From an uncultured Faecalibacterium sp. (lineage in GTDB: Bacteria; Bacillota; Clostridia; Oscillospirales; Ruminococcaceae), in the NCBI GenBank assembly GCA_900772565.1, contig CAAHET010000093.1, positions 8,455 to 72,454 of the forward strand: a stretch of 64,000 bases of DNA. The letters run 5' to 3'. The notes under the pieces are model-generated. The model made no database searches. It was not told where the DNA came from and saw only the letters and a program-made list of their open reading frames with translations. A program made the translations under genes and the position numbers. Shown here piece after piece: positions 49,155 to 63,578 of the stretch. Position 1 is the stretch's first letter. Every line of letters begins with the position of its first letter.

Positions 49155-50946
49155 GGCTGTCTCCTTTCTGTTGATAGGGCAGCCGGATGGTGACCTCGGT
49201 GCCCACGTCCTCTTCACTTTCAATGGTCAGGCCGTAACCCTCGCCAAAGGAATACCGGATGCGGCGGTTCACGTTCCACAGGCCGACATGGCGGAACTTT
49301 TCAGCCTTTTCGGCTTCCTCGGCGGGTTCATCCAGCAGGTGCGCCACCTGCTCCGGCGGCATACCCACGCCGTCGTCGGTAATGCGCAGCAATACGTCCC
49401 CGGTATCCGGGTCGGTGGAGATATCCAGCAGCACGCTGCCGTGGCCGCCCTTGGGCTCCAGCCCGTGGAAGATGGCGTTTTCCACCAGCGGCTGCAAAGT
49501 GAACCGGGGAATCATGCAGTCGCGGCAAAGGGTCTCGCTTTCAATGCGGGAGACCTCAATTTCCAAATCGCCGCCGTAGCGGTACTGCTGGATGGTAAAG
49601 TAATCGTTGAGCAATGCCAGCTCCTCCTGCAAAGGCACCAGCTTCTGGGTGCCCTTGGAGATGCTCTTGGTCAGCCGTGCAAAGGCGGTGACCATCTCGG
49701 CAATGCCGGGTGCGTGCTGGATGGTGGCCATCCAGCGGATGCTGTTAAGGGTGTTGTAGATAAAGTGGGGGTTCACCTCGTTTTGCAGCATCCGATATTC
49801 CAGCTCCTGCTTGCGGCGCTCGTCCTCCACCCGGCGGGTCATCAGGCTGTCCACATTTTCGGCCAGCTGGTTGATGCCCCGGCCGATGTCGCCCAGCTCG
49901 TTGTTCCACTCCACCGTGCGGTCGGGGGCAAAGCTGCCGCTGCCCACGGCCTCGATGCGCTTTTGTAGCGCCTCCACCGGGCGGGTGATGACCCACTCCA
50001 GCCAGTGCTGCATCAAAAAACTCAACCCCCAGATGATGGCAATGCCAAGGGCGATGAGCCACAGGTACACGCCGTAGTGCTGCAAAAAGGTGTTTGCGGG
50101 CAAAAGCTGCACCAGCGCCGCACTGCGGCCGTTCAGCGTTACCTTGACTATATAGTAGTTTTGTCCGTCCAGCTGTACCTTGCCCTGCCACGCGGTCTGC
50201 TCGGCGATGCCGTTATTGCTTTCGGTGCGCAGGGTATACTCTACCTCCCGCAGCGGGTTTTCGGTCTCGGTCAGGCGGCCGTTTTCGATCTGCCACAGGC
50301 GGCTGCCCATCTCCCAGTACAGGGCGCTGCCGCCGGTCAGGCTGTAACCCGCTGCCGGGTCGGTGATGATGGCAGTATCCAGCGCAAGGTAGGTGCTGCC
50401 CCGGTGCAAGGTGCCCTTGCCGCAGCGGACAGGCTGGCTGAGGGCGATGCAGTCCGGGCTGCCGGGCAGCAGCGGGTCGGTGGTGAACTGCATCCCGTAC
50501 CCCTTGGTGAGAAACTGCTTTACGCTGGTGCGGTTGAGCGCCGCCGAGGAATTCAGCGTGCCGAACTGCAAATGCCGGTCGTTCTCATTGGTAATAAAAA
50601 AGCGGAGAATATGGCTGTACAGGGTGCTGGAATAGTATTTTTCCTGCACGGCTTCGTAGGCGGCAATGGTCTGGGTGCCGTTGACATCCTCTTGCGAGAT
50701 GTACCGCCGCACAGTGCTGTTGATGGAAGCCCAGTTCAAAAGGGCATCGGCGCTGTCCAGACTGGTCTCGATGGAGGTAGCCACCAGCCGCAGGTTGAAC
50801 TCTGCCGCCTGCAGGGAGTTGGCGCGCACATACTGGTTGGAGAGGATGAACAGTGCTGCGCCCACAGCCAGCGAGGTGAGGGTGGTAAAAAGACGCATCC
50901 CCCACACGATCTGCCGCCGCAGCGGGAAACGATGGCTGCTTTTCAT
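49126..50946 (-). CDS. Sensor histidine kinase, YesM family
   Basis: 606 residues (GGAGG upstream). Two membrane helices, about 15-38 (LFTTLTSLAVGAALFILSN) and 290-312 (YLWLIALGIAIIWGLSFL), enclose an extracellular sensor of about 250 residues. Then HAMP-like linker, the His_kinase domain with phospho-acceptor His about 394 in NEVNPHFIYNTLNSIRWMA, N-box VENAIFHGLEP and G-box DDGVGMP. It probably senses an oligosaccharide or a loaded binding protein and phosphorylates the adjacent regulator. Confidence 0.93.
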   Translation of the reverse strand: MKSSHRFPLRRQIVWGMRLFTTLTSLAVGAALFILSNQYVRANSLQAAEFNLRLVATSIETSLDSADALLNWASINSTVRRYISQEDVNGTQTIAAYEAVQEKYYSSTLYSHILRFFITNENDRHLQFGTLNSSAALNRTSVKQFLTKGYGMQFTTDPLLPGSPDCIALSQPVRCGKGTLHRGSTYLALDTAIITDPAAGYSLTGGSALYWEMGSRLWQIENGRLTETENPLREVEYTLRTESNNGIAEQTAWQGKVQLDGQNYYIVKVTLNGRSAALVQLLPANTFLQHYGVYLWLIALGIAIIWGLSFLMQHWLEWVITRPVEALQKRIEAVGSGSFAPDRTVEWNNELGDIGRGINQLAENVDSLMTRRVEDERRKQELEYRMLQNEVNPHFIYNTLNSIRWMATIQHAPGIAEMVTAFARLTKSISKGTQKLVPLQEELALLNDYFTIQQYRYGGDLEIEVSRIESETLCRDCMIPRFTLQPLVENAIFHGLEPKGGHGSVLLDISTDPDTGDVLLRITDDGVGMPPEQVAHLLDEPAEEAEKAEKFRHVGLWNVNRRIRYSFGEGYGLTIESEEDVGTEVTIRLPYQQKGDSHAADTACGR

Positions 50947-51288
50947 GACGGGGCCTCCTTTCCGGTGATATTTTGCATTCTTTCCTTTATACAGTACAGA
51001 TTCCGGCGCGGTTTGTCAACGACTTTTCTTATGAAAATTGTGTACTTTATACGCTTTTTTCTCTTATCAAGAATGCAAACTGTGCAGGAAAGCAAGAAAG
51101 TGCAGACTCCAGTGTAAGAAAGTACATCTTTTTTAAAAAGACGCAGAAAAACTGCAATACTTCCCGGAATTTTTCCATTCCGGTTTTTGCGTTTGTGCGG
51201 TATCCTAGTGTCAACAAAAGCGAGCGGCTCCCCGGCACGGGGGACACCGCTGCAAAGAACACACACTGCCCTGAAGGAGGACACACTT
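50947..51288. promoter_or_regulatory. Divergent promoter region between kinase and ABC importer genes
   Basis: 342 bases without a gene. GTGCAG at 51082-51087 and again at 51100-51105 form a direct repeat 18 bases apart, close to two helical turns and so a reasonable AraC-type binding arrangement. GGAATTTTTCCATTCC (about 51,164-51,180) is an inverted repeat. Exact promoters are not clear. The leader before the binding-protein gene is GC-rich with a possible hairpin (CCCCGGCACGGGGG). Confidence 0.5.
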
Positions 51289-52608
51289 ATGAAAAAGATC
51301 TCTCGTCGTTCGTTCCTTACCGCTGCCGCTGCCTGCGGCGCTGCTGCTGCCCTGAGCGCCTGCGGTGGCTCTTCCGCCAGCTCCACCGCTGCTTCCTCCA
51401 CTGCCGGTTCCACCGCTGCTTCCGCAGCCGCAGGCCCTGTCACCCTGCAGTGGTCGGTGTGGGATAAGGAATCCACCCCCTACTGGCAGGCCATGGCCGA
51501 CGGCTACATGGCAAGCCACAAGGATGTGACCATCGAGATGGTGGACCTTGGCTCTAGCGATTACATGACCGTTCTGGCTACCCAGCTGGCCGGCAGCGCT
51601 GATCTGGATGTCGTGACCGTCAAGGATATCCCCGGCTACGCAAACCTGATCAATCTGGACTACCTCAAGCCCCTGAACGAGGTGCTGACCCGCGATACCG
51701 GCGATTTCAACGGCACCATCGAGCAGCTGACCACCGACGACGGCAACTTCTACGCCGTGCCCTTCCGCAGCGACTTCTGGGTGGTGTACTACAACAAGGA
51801 CCTGTTCGATAAGGCTGGTGTGGAGTATCCTTCCAACGACATGACGCTGGAAGATTACGATGCTCTGGCCCGCAAGATGACCAGCGGCTCCGGCGACACC
51901 AAGGTTTATGGCTGCCACTACCATACTTGGCGTTCCGCCGCTTCTCTGTTCTCCATTCTGGACGGCAAGAACACCATCATCGACGGCACCTACGACTTCA
52001 TGAAGCCCACCTACGATATGGTCATTGCCCAGCAGAAGGACGGTATCTGCATGGACTACGGCTACCTCAAGACCTCCTCTCTGCACTACTCCGCAGCCTT
52101 TGAGAACCAGCAGTGCGCAATGGTCAACATGGGCAGCTGGTTCATCTCCACGCTGGAAGCCTACATGAAGGATGCCGAGACCAAGTTCAACTGGGGCATC
52201 GTCAAGTACCCGCACCCCGCCGGTGCAGCTGCCGGTTCTACGCTGGGCACTGTGACCAGCCTGGCCATCAACGCCGATTCTCCCAAGGCAGAGACCGCTG
52301 CCGACTTCATCAACTGGTGTGTCTCTGAGGAGGGCGCACAGGCCATTGCCAAGACCGGTACCTTCCCGGCTTGCGGTTCCACTGCCACCGCCGACATCAT
52401 CAAGTCCACTGAGGGCTTCCCCGAGGACAGCAACTCTGTGGATGCACTGACCACCTCCAACGTCTATCTGGAGATGCCCTACACCCAGTACGCATCTGAT
52501 ATCGAGACCATCCTGAACGCCGAGCACGATGCCATTATGACCATGAGCGAGACCGTGGACGAGGGCATCCAGAACATGAACGATCAGGTTCCCGCAGTTC
52601 TCGGCTGA
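51289..52608 (+). CDS. ABC transporter solute-binding lipoprotein for oligosaccharides
   Basis: 439 residues from ATG 51289 (GGAGG upstream). Signal peptide of the twin-arginine-like/lipoprotein kind: KKISRRSFLTAAAACGAAAALSACGG, with lipobox LSAC and the lipid Cys near 23. A Ser/Ala-rich linker follows, then a type-1 solute-binding fold (VTLQWSVWDKESTPYWQAMADGYMASH; VPFRSDFWVVYYNKDLFDKAGV; QCAMVNMGSWFIS). It captures the sugar outside the membrane for the two permeases downstream. No ATPase gene is present; a shared MsmK-type ATPase elsewhere would be needed. Confidence 0.93.
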   Translation: MKKISRRSFLTAAAACGAAAALSACGGSSASSTAASSTAGSTAASAAAGPVTLQWSVWDKESTPYWQAMADGYMASHKDVTIEMVDLGSSDYMTVLATQLAGSADLDVVTVKDIPGYANLINLDYLKPLNEVLTRDTGDFNGTIEQLTTDDGNFYAVPFRSDFWVVYYNKDLFDKAGVEYPSNDMTLEDYDALARKMTSGSGDTKVYGCHYHTWRSAASLFSILDGKNTIIDGTYDFMKPTYDMVIAQQKDGICMDYGYLKTSSLHYSAAFENQQCAMVNMGSWFISTLEAYMKDAETKFNWGIVKYPHPAGAAAGSTLGTVTSLAINADSPKAETAADFINWCVSEEGAQAIAKTGTFPACGSTATADIIKSTEGFPEDSNSVDALTTSNVYLEMPYTQYASDIETILNAEHDAIMTMSETVDEGIQNMNDQVPAVLG

Positions 52609-52705
52609 TAAAGCGTTTCCCGCATTGCTTTGCGGTTCTCCTTCTTCATTGTTTTCGATCCCCATTCATTTTCCGGTGAACGAGCATCGGAAAAAAGCCC
52701 TGTCC

Positions 52706-52748
52706 GAGCGGGGCGGGTATGCACAGCGCCCGCCCCGCTCATTTTTTG
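52706..52748 (+). terminator. Attenuator between binding-protein and permease genes
   Basis: Perfect 12-bp GC arms GAGCGGGGCGGG (52706-52717) and CCCGCCCCGCTC (52729-52740), followed by ATTTTTT. Should give more binding protein than permease, as is typical for such importers. Confidence 0.85.
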
Positions 52749-52785
52749 GAAAAATTGTTATACTTCCGGGAAAGGAGGCTCTTTT

Positions 52786-53712
52786 ATGGCGAGTGCTGCT
52801 GTCCAGAATAAAACTCCCCGTAAAGTGCTAAAAAAATCGACCCGCGATTCCCTCATCGCGTATTCCTTCATTGCGCCAAACTTCATCGGCTTCTGCGTGT
52901 TTACGCTGGTGCCCATGGTGTTTGCCATTGCGCTGGCCTTCTGCGCATGGGACGGCCGCCACGCCATTGAATTTGTCGGCCTAAAGAACTTTGTAAAGCT
53001 CTTCACCACCGATAAAATTTTTCAGGCGGCGCTGAAAAACACCATCGTCTATGTCATCGGTACCGTGCCGCTGACGCTGGCCTGCTCGCTGGCCATGGCC
53101 GTGCTGCTGAACCAGAACGTGAAGCTGCGCAACTTCTTCCGCACCGTGGCGTTCTTCCCCTACGTTGCCTCGCTGGTTGCGGTGGCAGCGGTGTGGAACA
53201 TGATCTTCAACCCCTCCATGGGCCCCATCAATATGCTCCTGAACCAGTTCTTTGGTGTGGCAGTGGAAAACCTGCCCCGCTGGGCTGCCGGTAAGGATAC
53301 CGCTATGATCACGGTCATCCTGTTCAGTGTGTGGAAGAACATGGGCTACTACATGGTCATCTATCTGGCTGGCCTGCAGGGCTGCAACCCGGACCTGAAC
53401 GAGGCCGCCGAGCTGGACGGTGCAAACCGCTGGCAGCAGTTCTGGCACATCACCCTGCCGCAGCTGCGCCCCACCACCTTCTTTGTGGTCATTATGCTCA
53501 CCATCTCCGGCTTCAAGGTCTACGACCAGATGTACATGATCACCCAGGGCGGCCCCGGTACTGCTACCATGACGCTGGTGTACTACATCTATAATGTGGC
53601 CTTCGTCAATACCCCGAAATACGGCTACGCAAGTGCCATTGCCATGGTGCTGTTCGTACTGGTGCTGATCGTTACCATCATCCAGTTCCGCGGCTCCAAG
53701 GGCGATAACTAA
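52786..53712 (+). CDS. ABC sugar transporter permease (MalF/UgpA-like)
   Basis: 308 residues from ATG 52786 (AAAGGAGG upstream). Six membrane segments, beginning SLIAYSFIAPNFIGFCVFTLVPMVFAIALAF. EAA loop EAAELDGANRWQQFWHITLPQLRPTTFFVV near 207-236 contacts the ATPase. Pairs with the next gene. Confidence 0.93.
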   Translation: MASAAVQNKTPRKVLKKSTRDSLIAYSFIAPNFIGFCVFTLVPMVFAIALAFCAWDGRHAIEFVGLKNFVKLFTTDKIFQAALKNTIVYVIGTVPLTLACSLAMAVLLNQNVKLRNFFRTVAFFPYVASLVAVAAVWNMIFNPSMGPINMLLNQFFGVAVENLPRWAAGKDTAMITVILFSVWKNMGYYMVIYLAGLQGCNPDLNEAAELDGANRWQQFWHITLPQLRPTTFFVVIMLTISGFKVYDQMYMITQGGPGTATMTLVYYIYNVAFVNTPKYGYASAIAMVLFVLVLIVTIIQFRGSKGDN

Positions 53713-53729
53713 GAAAGGAGGAAGAAACC

Positions 53730-54590
53730 ATGGCAACCGCTGTTATTAAAGACCACGCTTCCCAGAAGCGCCGCAATTTCATCTCCAAGTTCCTGATCTA
53801 TTTCTTCCTCATCGTCATCACAGCCTGCATGCTGCTGCCCTTTTTGTGGATGCTGTCCTCCTCCTTTAAGCTGAATAAGGACGTGTTCGGCTTCCCCATC
53901 CAGTGGATCCCCAAAAATCCGCGCTGGCAGAACTATGTGGATATCTGGACCCAGATCCCGCTGCTGACCTTTGTAAAGAACACGGTCAAGATCACCGTGG
54001 TGGTCACCCTGTTGCAGCTGTTCACCTCCTCCTTTGCGGCCTACGCCTTTGCAAAGATGCAGTTCAAGGGCAAGAATGTGCTCTTCCTCGGCTACATTGC
54101 CACCATTGCAGTGCCTTGGCAGGCCTACATGGTGCCCCAGTTCATGATGATGAGCTCCTGGCACCTGAACAACACCCATCTGGCCATTATGTGCCTGCAG
54201 GCTTTCAGCGCCTTCGGTGTGTTCCTGATGAAGCAGTTCTACGAGGGCGTGCCCACCGAGCTGTGTGAGGCTGCCCGCATTGACGGCCTGAGCGAGTACG
54301 GCATCTGGTGGCACATCATGCTGCCCCTCAGCCTGCCCGCCCTGTCCACCCTGACCATCTTCACCTTCGTGAACACTTGGAACGACTTCCTCGGCCCCCT
54401 GATCTACCTGACCAAGACCGAGCTCAAGACCATCCAGATCGGTCTGCGTATGTTCATCACCCAGTATTCCGCAGAGTACGGCCTGATCATGGCGGCCTCT
54501 GTGGTGGCACTGATCCCGGTGCTGATCGTGTTCCTCTCCCTGCAGAAGTACTTTGTGCAGGGCGTGGCATCCACCGGCATCAAGGGCTAA
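53730..54590 (+). CDS. ABC sugar transporter permease (MalG/UgpE-like)
   Basis: 286 residues, AGAAAGGAGG upstream, 17 bases after the first permease. Six membrane segments, starting FLIYFFLIVITACMLLPFLWMLSSSFK. EAA loop EAARIDGLSEYGIWWHIMLPLSLPALSTL near 181-210. Completes the membrane channel of the importer. Confidence 0.93.
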   Translation: MATAVIKDHASQKRRNFISKFLIYFFLIVITACMLLPFLWMLSSSFKLNKDVFGFPIQWIPKNPRWQNYVDIWTQIPLLTFVKNTVKITVVVTLLQLFTSSFAAYAFAKMQFKGKNVLFLGYIATIAVPWQAYMVPQFMMMSSWHLNNTHLAIMCLQAFSAFGVFLMKQFYEGVPTELCEAARIDGLSEYGIWWHIMLPLSLPALSTLTIFTFVNTWNDFLGPLIYLTKTELKTIQIGLRMFITQYSAEYGLIMAASVVALIPVLIVFLSLQKYFVQGVASTGIKG

Positions 54591-54605
54591 ACAGATCACC
54601 CGTAA

Positions 54606-54643
54606 GCGGGGCGTGGGCAGTACCCGCGCCCCGCATTTTTTTT
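54606..54643 (+). terminator. Terminator/attenuator after the importer genes
   Basis: GCGGGGCGtGGG and CCCgCGCCCCGC form a strong hairpin (54606-54634) with one internal mismatch, followed by ATTTTTTTT. The GUS gene starts 23 bases later, so partial read-through or its own promoter is needed. Confidence 0.8.
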
Positions 54644-54665
54644 GCAGAAATAGAGGGAAAGCATT

Positions 54666-56462
54666 ATGTTATATCCACAACAAAATGGTTCTCGTCTGAA
54701 GCTGAGCCTTGACGGCACATGGGAGTTTGCGCTGGGCAGCTGCGCGGAAAACCAGTTCGACCCCGCAAAGCCCCTGCCGGATGCCCAGCCCATCGCTGTG
54801 CCAGCCAGCTACAACGACCAGAACGACCAGACCACCGCCCTGCGCCGCCACTACGGCTGGGCATGGTATCAGCGCAAAGTCACCCTGCCCGCCTTCTGCG
54901 CTGGGCAGCGGGTGGTGCTGCGGTTCGGCTCGGTGACCCACACCGCCAAAGTCTGGCTGAACGGTCAGCTCATTGCACAGCACAAGGGCGGCTTTACCCC
55001 CTTTGAGGCGGACGTTACCGCGCTGCTGCGCCCCGGCGAGACCGCGCTGCTGACCGTCGCCTGCGACAACCGGGTGAACCACAGCACCCTGCCTGTGGGC
55101 AACGAGGATGGGCAGCTGGCTTTCTTTGGCTCGGACAATGCGGGCATCCCCAGTGTGGAAGCCGCCAAGCGCGCCGCTGCGCCCCAGAACCGCCCGAATT
55201 TTGACTTCTTCAACTATGCGGGCATCCACCGCCCGGTGGTGCTCTACACCACCCCCAAAGAGTACATCGAGGATGTGACCGTGGTGCCCGCCGTGGACGG
55301 CACGGTGCAGTACGCGGTAAAAAACACCGGCAGTGCGCCTGTCCATGTCACGGTGCTGGACGCTGACGGCAGCGCCGTTGCAAGCGCCGAGGGCGCAGCG
55401 GGCACCCTGACCATCCCGGCGGTGCATCTCTGGGAGCCCAGACCCGGCACGCCCTACCTGTACACCCTGCACATCACCTGCGGGGCAGATATCTACGACC
55501 AGACCTTTGGCGTGCGCAGCATTGAGGTGCGGGGCACACAGGTGCTTTTGAACGGCAAGCCACTCTATTTCAAGGGCTTTTGCAAGCACGAGGACTTTAC
55601 CGCCCATGGCCGCGGCTTTGACCCGGTGCTGAACGTGAAGGACGTGAATCTGATCCACTGGGCAAACGCCAATGCCGTGCGCACCAGCCACTACCCCTAC
55701 GCAGAGGAATTCTACGACCTGTGCGACCGGGAGGGCATTCTGGTCATGGACGAGACCCCGGCTGTGGGCATCGGCGGCGGGGCGGCGGTGAATCCTTATA
55801 AGGAATACCCCATTGCGGAGCACCACCGGCAGGTACTTGCCGAGATGATCCGGCGGGACAAAAACCACCCCTGCGTGGTGCTGTGGAGCCTTGGCAACGA
55901 GCCGGATCTGGAACACTTCCCGCAGGATGCCTACGATTACTGGCACCCGCTGTATGAGCTGGCGCATCAGCTGGACCCGCAGAACCGCCCGGTCACCCTT
56001 GTCTGCTGCCAGAACGACTACACCAAGGATATCACTACCCGCACCATGGATATCGTCTGCATCAACCGCTACTACGGCTGGTACAACCTTTCCGGCGACA
56101 TGGACGCCGCCTGCTACGGTCTGAATCAGGAGCTGGATTTCTGGGCAGAGCAGCACAAGCCCGTGATGATGAGCGAGTACGGCGCGGACACCGTGGCCGG
56201 GCTGCACACCGCCGGAGCCGAGATGTTCAGCGAGGAGTTTCAGGTGGAGTTCTACCGCCGTCTGGATGCAGAGTTTGACAAGCGCCCGTGGTTTGTGGGA
56301 GAATTTGTTTGGAACTTTGCAGACTACGACACCGTACAGGGCCCCATGCGGGTGGACGGCAACAAAAAAGGCCTGTTCACCCGTGACCGCCGCCCCAAGC
56401 TGGGTATGCACTTTCTGCGCCAGCGCTGGCACGATATTCCGACCTTTGGATTTAAGGAGTAA
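54666..56462 (+). CDS. uidA: GH2 beta-glucuronidase
   Basis: 598 residues, no signal peptide. GH2 layout: sugar-binding jelly roll (about 1-180), Ig-like domain, then TIM barrel. Acid/base Glu412 in LWSLGNEPD; nucleophile Glu504 in MMSEYGAD. The glucuronate-recognition motif NKKG is present in VDGNKKGLFTRDRRPK, as in characterised gut GUS enzymes. The loop after MDETPAVG is short (about 17 residues to HHRQVL, about 31 in E. coli GUS), so this is not a Loop-1 type enzyme and should favour oligosaccharides over small drug glucuronides. It removes terminal beta-glucuronate inside the cell. Confidence 0.93.
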   Translation: MLYPQQNGSRLKLSLDGTWEFALGSCAENQFDPAKPLPDAQPIAVPASYNDQNDQTTALRRHYGWAWYQRKVTLPAFCAGQRVVLRFGSVTHTAKVWLNGQLIAQHKGGFTPFEADVTALLRPGETALLTVACDNRVNHSTLPVGNEDGQLAFFGSDNAGIPSVEAAKRAAAPQNRPNFDFFNYAGIHRPVVLYTTPKEYIEDVTVVPAVDGTVQYAVKNTGSAPVHVTVLDADGSAVASAEGAAGTLTIPAVHLWEPRPGTPYLYTLHITCGADIYDQTFGVRSIEVRGTQVLLNGKPLYFKGFCKHEDFTAHGRGFDPVLNVKDVNLIHWANANAVRTSHYPYAEEFYDLCDREGILVMDETPAVGIGGGAAVNPYKEYPIAEHHRQVLAEMIRRDKNHPCVVLWSLGNEPDLEHFPQDAYDYWHPLYELAHQLDPQNRPVTLVCCQNDYTKDITTRTMDIVCINRYYGWYNLSGDMDAACYGLNQELDFWAEQHKPVMMSEYGADTVAGLHTAGAEMFSEEFQVEFYRRLDAEFDKRPWFVGEFVWNFADYDTVQGPMRVDGNKKGLFTRDRRPKLGMHFLRQRWHDIPTFGFKE

Positions 56463-56467
56463 TTACG

Positions 56468-57627
56468 ATGAAAACCTACCCAAACCACGCCATGACCGAT
56501 GCCGAAGCACGGCAGGCATTGGCCGATGCCTGCAAGCAGGTGGAGACCAATCTGCCCCTGTACACCTACCAGTGCCAGAACCATTCCAGCGTCAATAATA
56601 TCTACCCCGGCTGCGCCAATAACCAGTGGACCTGCGGCTTCTGGCCGGGTGAGATCTGGCTGGCTTACGAAGCCACCGGAGAGGAAAAATTCAAGACCGC
56701 CGCCCTCATTCAGGTGGACAGCTTTGCGGACCGCATTGCCCGCAAGGTGGAGGTGGACCACCACGATATGGGCTTTCTGTACAGTCCCACCTGCGTGGCA
56801 GCGTGGAAGCTGGTGGGCAGCGAAACCGGCAAAAACGCCGCCATCGCCGCCGCTGACCAGCTGCTGACCCGCTACCAGCCCAGCGGAAAATTTTTGCAGG
56901 CATGGGGCACTATGGATGACCCCGACAACTACCGCTATATCATCGACTGTATGCTCAACGTGCCGCTGCTGTACTGGGCGGCACAGGTGACCGGCAGCGA
57001 CCACTACCGCGAAATTGCCGCCGCCCACACCGCCACCACGCTGGCAAACTCCTTCCGGCCGGACGGCAGCACCTACCACACCTTCTTTATGAACCCGGAC
57101 GGCACCCCCAAGGGCGGCCGCACCTGTCAGGGCTATAAGGATGACAGCTTCTGGGCGCGGGGACAGGCGTGGGGCGTGTACGGCAGCGCCATCGGCTACA
57201 CCTATACCCACGACGAAAAGTTCCTCGATGTGTTCCGCAAAGCGTTGGAATTTTATCTTTCCCGCCTGCCGGAGGATATGATCCCCTGCTGGGATATGCT
57301 GTTTGCGCCGGAAAGCGGCGAACCCCGGGATTCTTCCTCCGCTGCCATCGTGGCCTGTGGTCTGCTGGAAGCGGCAAAATATGTGGACGAAGCAGAAGCC
57401 GCCCAGTGGCGCACGCTGGCACGGCAGATGCTGGCCAGTCTCACCGCAAACTACGCGGTAAAGCCCGGAACCCTCGGCTCCGGCCAGCTGCTGCACGGCA
57501 CTTACAGCAAAAAGAGCCCCTACAACACCTGCACCCCGGAGGGCGTGGATGAATGCACGAGCTGGGGCGATTATTTCTACATGGAGGCGCTGACCCGCCT
57601 GACCAAAGACTGGGAGATGTACTGGTG

Positions 57628-57628
<1 letters not shown>
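56468..57628 (+). CDS. ugl: GH88 unsaturated glucuronyl hydrolase
   Basis: 386 residues. Alpha6/alpha6 barrel enzyme with the two catalytic Asp of the family: Asp100 in DHHDMGF and Asp160 in RYIIDCML. Also YKDDSFWARGQAWGVYG near 218-234 and CTSWGDYFYMEAL near the end, both conserved. It hydrolyses the delta-4,5-unsaturated uronate left by lyases such as the heparinase-like protein of this locus. GAGTAATTACG precedes the ATG; the stop overlaps the next start (TGATG). Confidence 0.93.
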
Positions 57629-62428
<4,800 letters not shown>

Positions 62429-62481
62429 AAATTCACTTACTGTTATGCGATTTTTTTCATCGTTCAGCATTTCTTCAAACT

Positions 62482-62907
62482 GTGCCATATATCATGGAGC
62501 AGAATATCGGCTTTTGCAGAGCTTGTGACGGCTGTATGAGAAATGGCGGTACCTGTGTATTAAAAGATGATATGGCTGAGAACCTCAAACTGTTTCAGAA
62601 AGCAGATGTACTTGTACTGGCTACTCCGGTCTATTTTTATGGGATCAGTGCCCAGATGAAAACATTTATTGACCGTACTTATCCGATTTGGCAGCATCTT
62701 GGCAAAAAAGAGGTTTACTACATCATATCAGCCGGTCTGGGTGAGGATATTATTGAAAGATCGCTTGGTGATCAGAATGGTTTTGTAGAGCATCTGGAAG
62801 AGTACAAAATTGCAGGAAAAATCTATGCAACAAACGTGATGGAGGCTGGATTGGTCAAGAACCAGAGCGCTTTCAAAATGGCCTATGATATGGGATATTC
62901 TGTTTAA
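62482..62907 (+). pseudogene. NADPH-dependent FMN reductase/flavodoxin-fold protein, N-terminally truncated
   Basis: The frame reads IGFCRACDGCMRNGGTCVLKDDM, VLATPVYFYGISAQMKTFIDRTYPIW and YYIISAGLGEDI, the middle and C-terminus of an iron-sulfur flavoprotein/NADPH-FMN reductase of about 185 residues. The N-terminal strand and FMN phosphate loop (GSPRKNGNT-like, about 40-50 residues) are missing. The reading begins at GTG 62482 or ATG 62494 without a ribosome binding site, directly after the lacZ-type gene. Probably non-functional. Confidence 0.75.
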
Positions 62908-62926
62908 TGTTCTATTGGTGAAAAAT

Positions 62927-62962
62927 ACCGCCCACGCAGTGCAGCGTGGGCGGTAAATTTTT
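62927..62962. terminator. Strong terminator
   Basis: Perfect 11-bp arms ACCGCCCACGC (62927-62937) and GCGTGGGCGGT (62944-62954), followed by AAATTTTTTT on the + strand. It ends the + strand glycan locus. The minus-strand GH3 remnant also ends nearby (63028). Confidence 0.85.
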
Positions 62963-63027
62963 TTGTGGGTTCTACGTTGTGGCAGCGTTCCATAGGAACA
63001 CGACCCCATTTTAACGCAGGCGCTGTC

Positions 63028-63525
63028 TTACGCCTGATTGATCTGGCGCAGGATGCCGTTCAGCTGCTCCTCGGTCAGGACATGGAAATCGATCAGCGTA
63101 TTCAGCTGGATTCCCATCATCATAGACATAGAGGAAGCGTCATCATCCTTTTTTCCGGTCGCGCCGCCTGCGGCTGCGGCCATACGCTGCAGGATCGGTC
63201 CGATGATCGCAGCACCGACCGGGTGGGTCATGACCTGCTTCAGGGTGGAGGCTGCGGTAAAGTGTACCGGCAGCGGCTGCGCTGCCTGCCATTCCAGCAA
63301 GCCCGTCAGGCGCAGATCCCGGCTGGATGCACCAACGCAGATCTGGTAAGTGCCGCTTTCTGCATAGAAATCATGGAGTTCCGGCTCATAATAGGCAAGG
63401 GTGGTGCGGTCGTAGCCTTCGCTCTCGTACCGCTCAGGGAGTCCGGCAAAGATTACGGCGACGTCTGCGTCTGCGGCAACGGCCACGGCGGCCTGTTCCA
63501 GCGCAGGGTCAACGGTATCCGCAGC
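63028..63525 (-). pseudogene. GH3 beta-glucosidase remnant with internal deletion
   Basis: Open frame from about 63525 (ADTVDPALEQAAVA) through VAADADVAVIFAGLPERYESEGYDRTTL, the GH3 C-terminal alpha/beta domain. It then passes straight into AYYEPELHDFYAESGTYQICVGASSRDLRL, which belongs to the distal fibronectin-III-like domain. The sequence that should lie between these two is missing, and so is the whole N-terminal catalytic barrel. The tail (KQVMTHPVGAAIIGPILQRMAAAAGG to the end) is typical of GH3 proteins with a C-terminal helical extension. The junction is in frame, but no active site remains. Confidence 0.75.
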
Positions 63526-63578
63526 CCTCTGATTTTATTACCCAAAGTATAACAGGAAAAACGGAGATAGTACGGATG

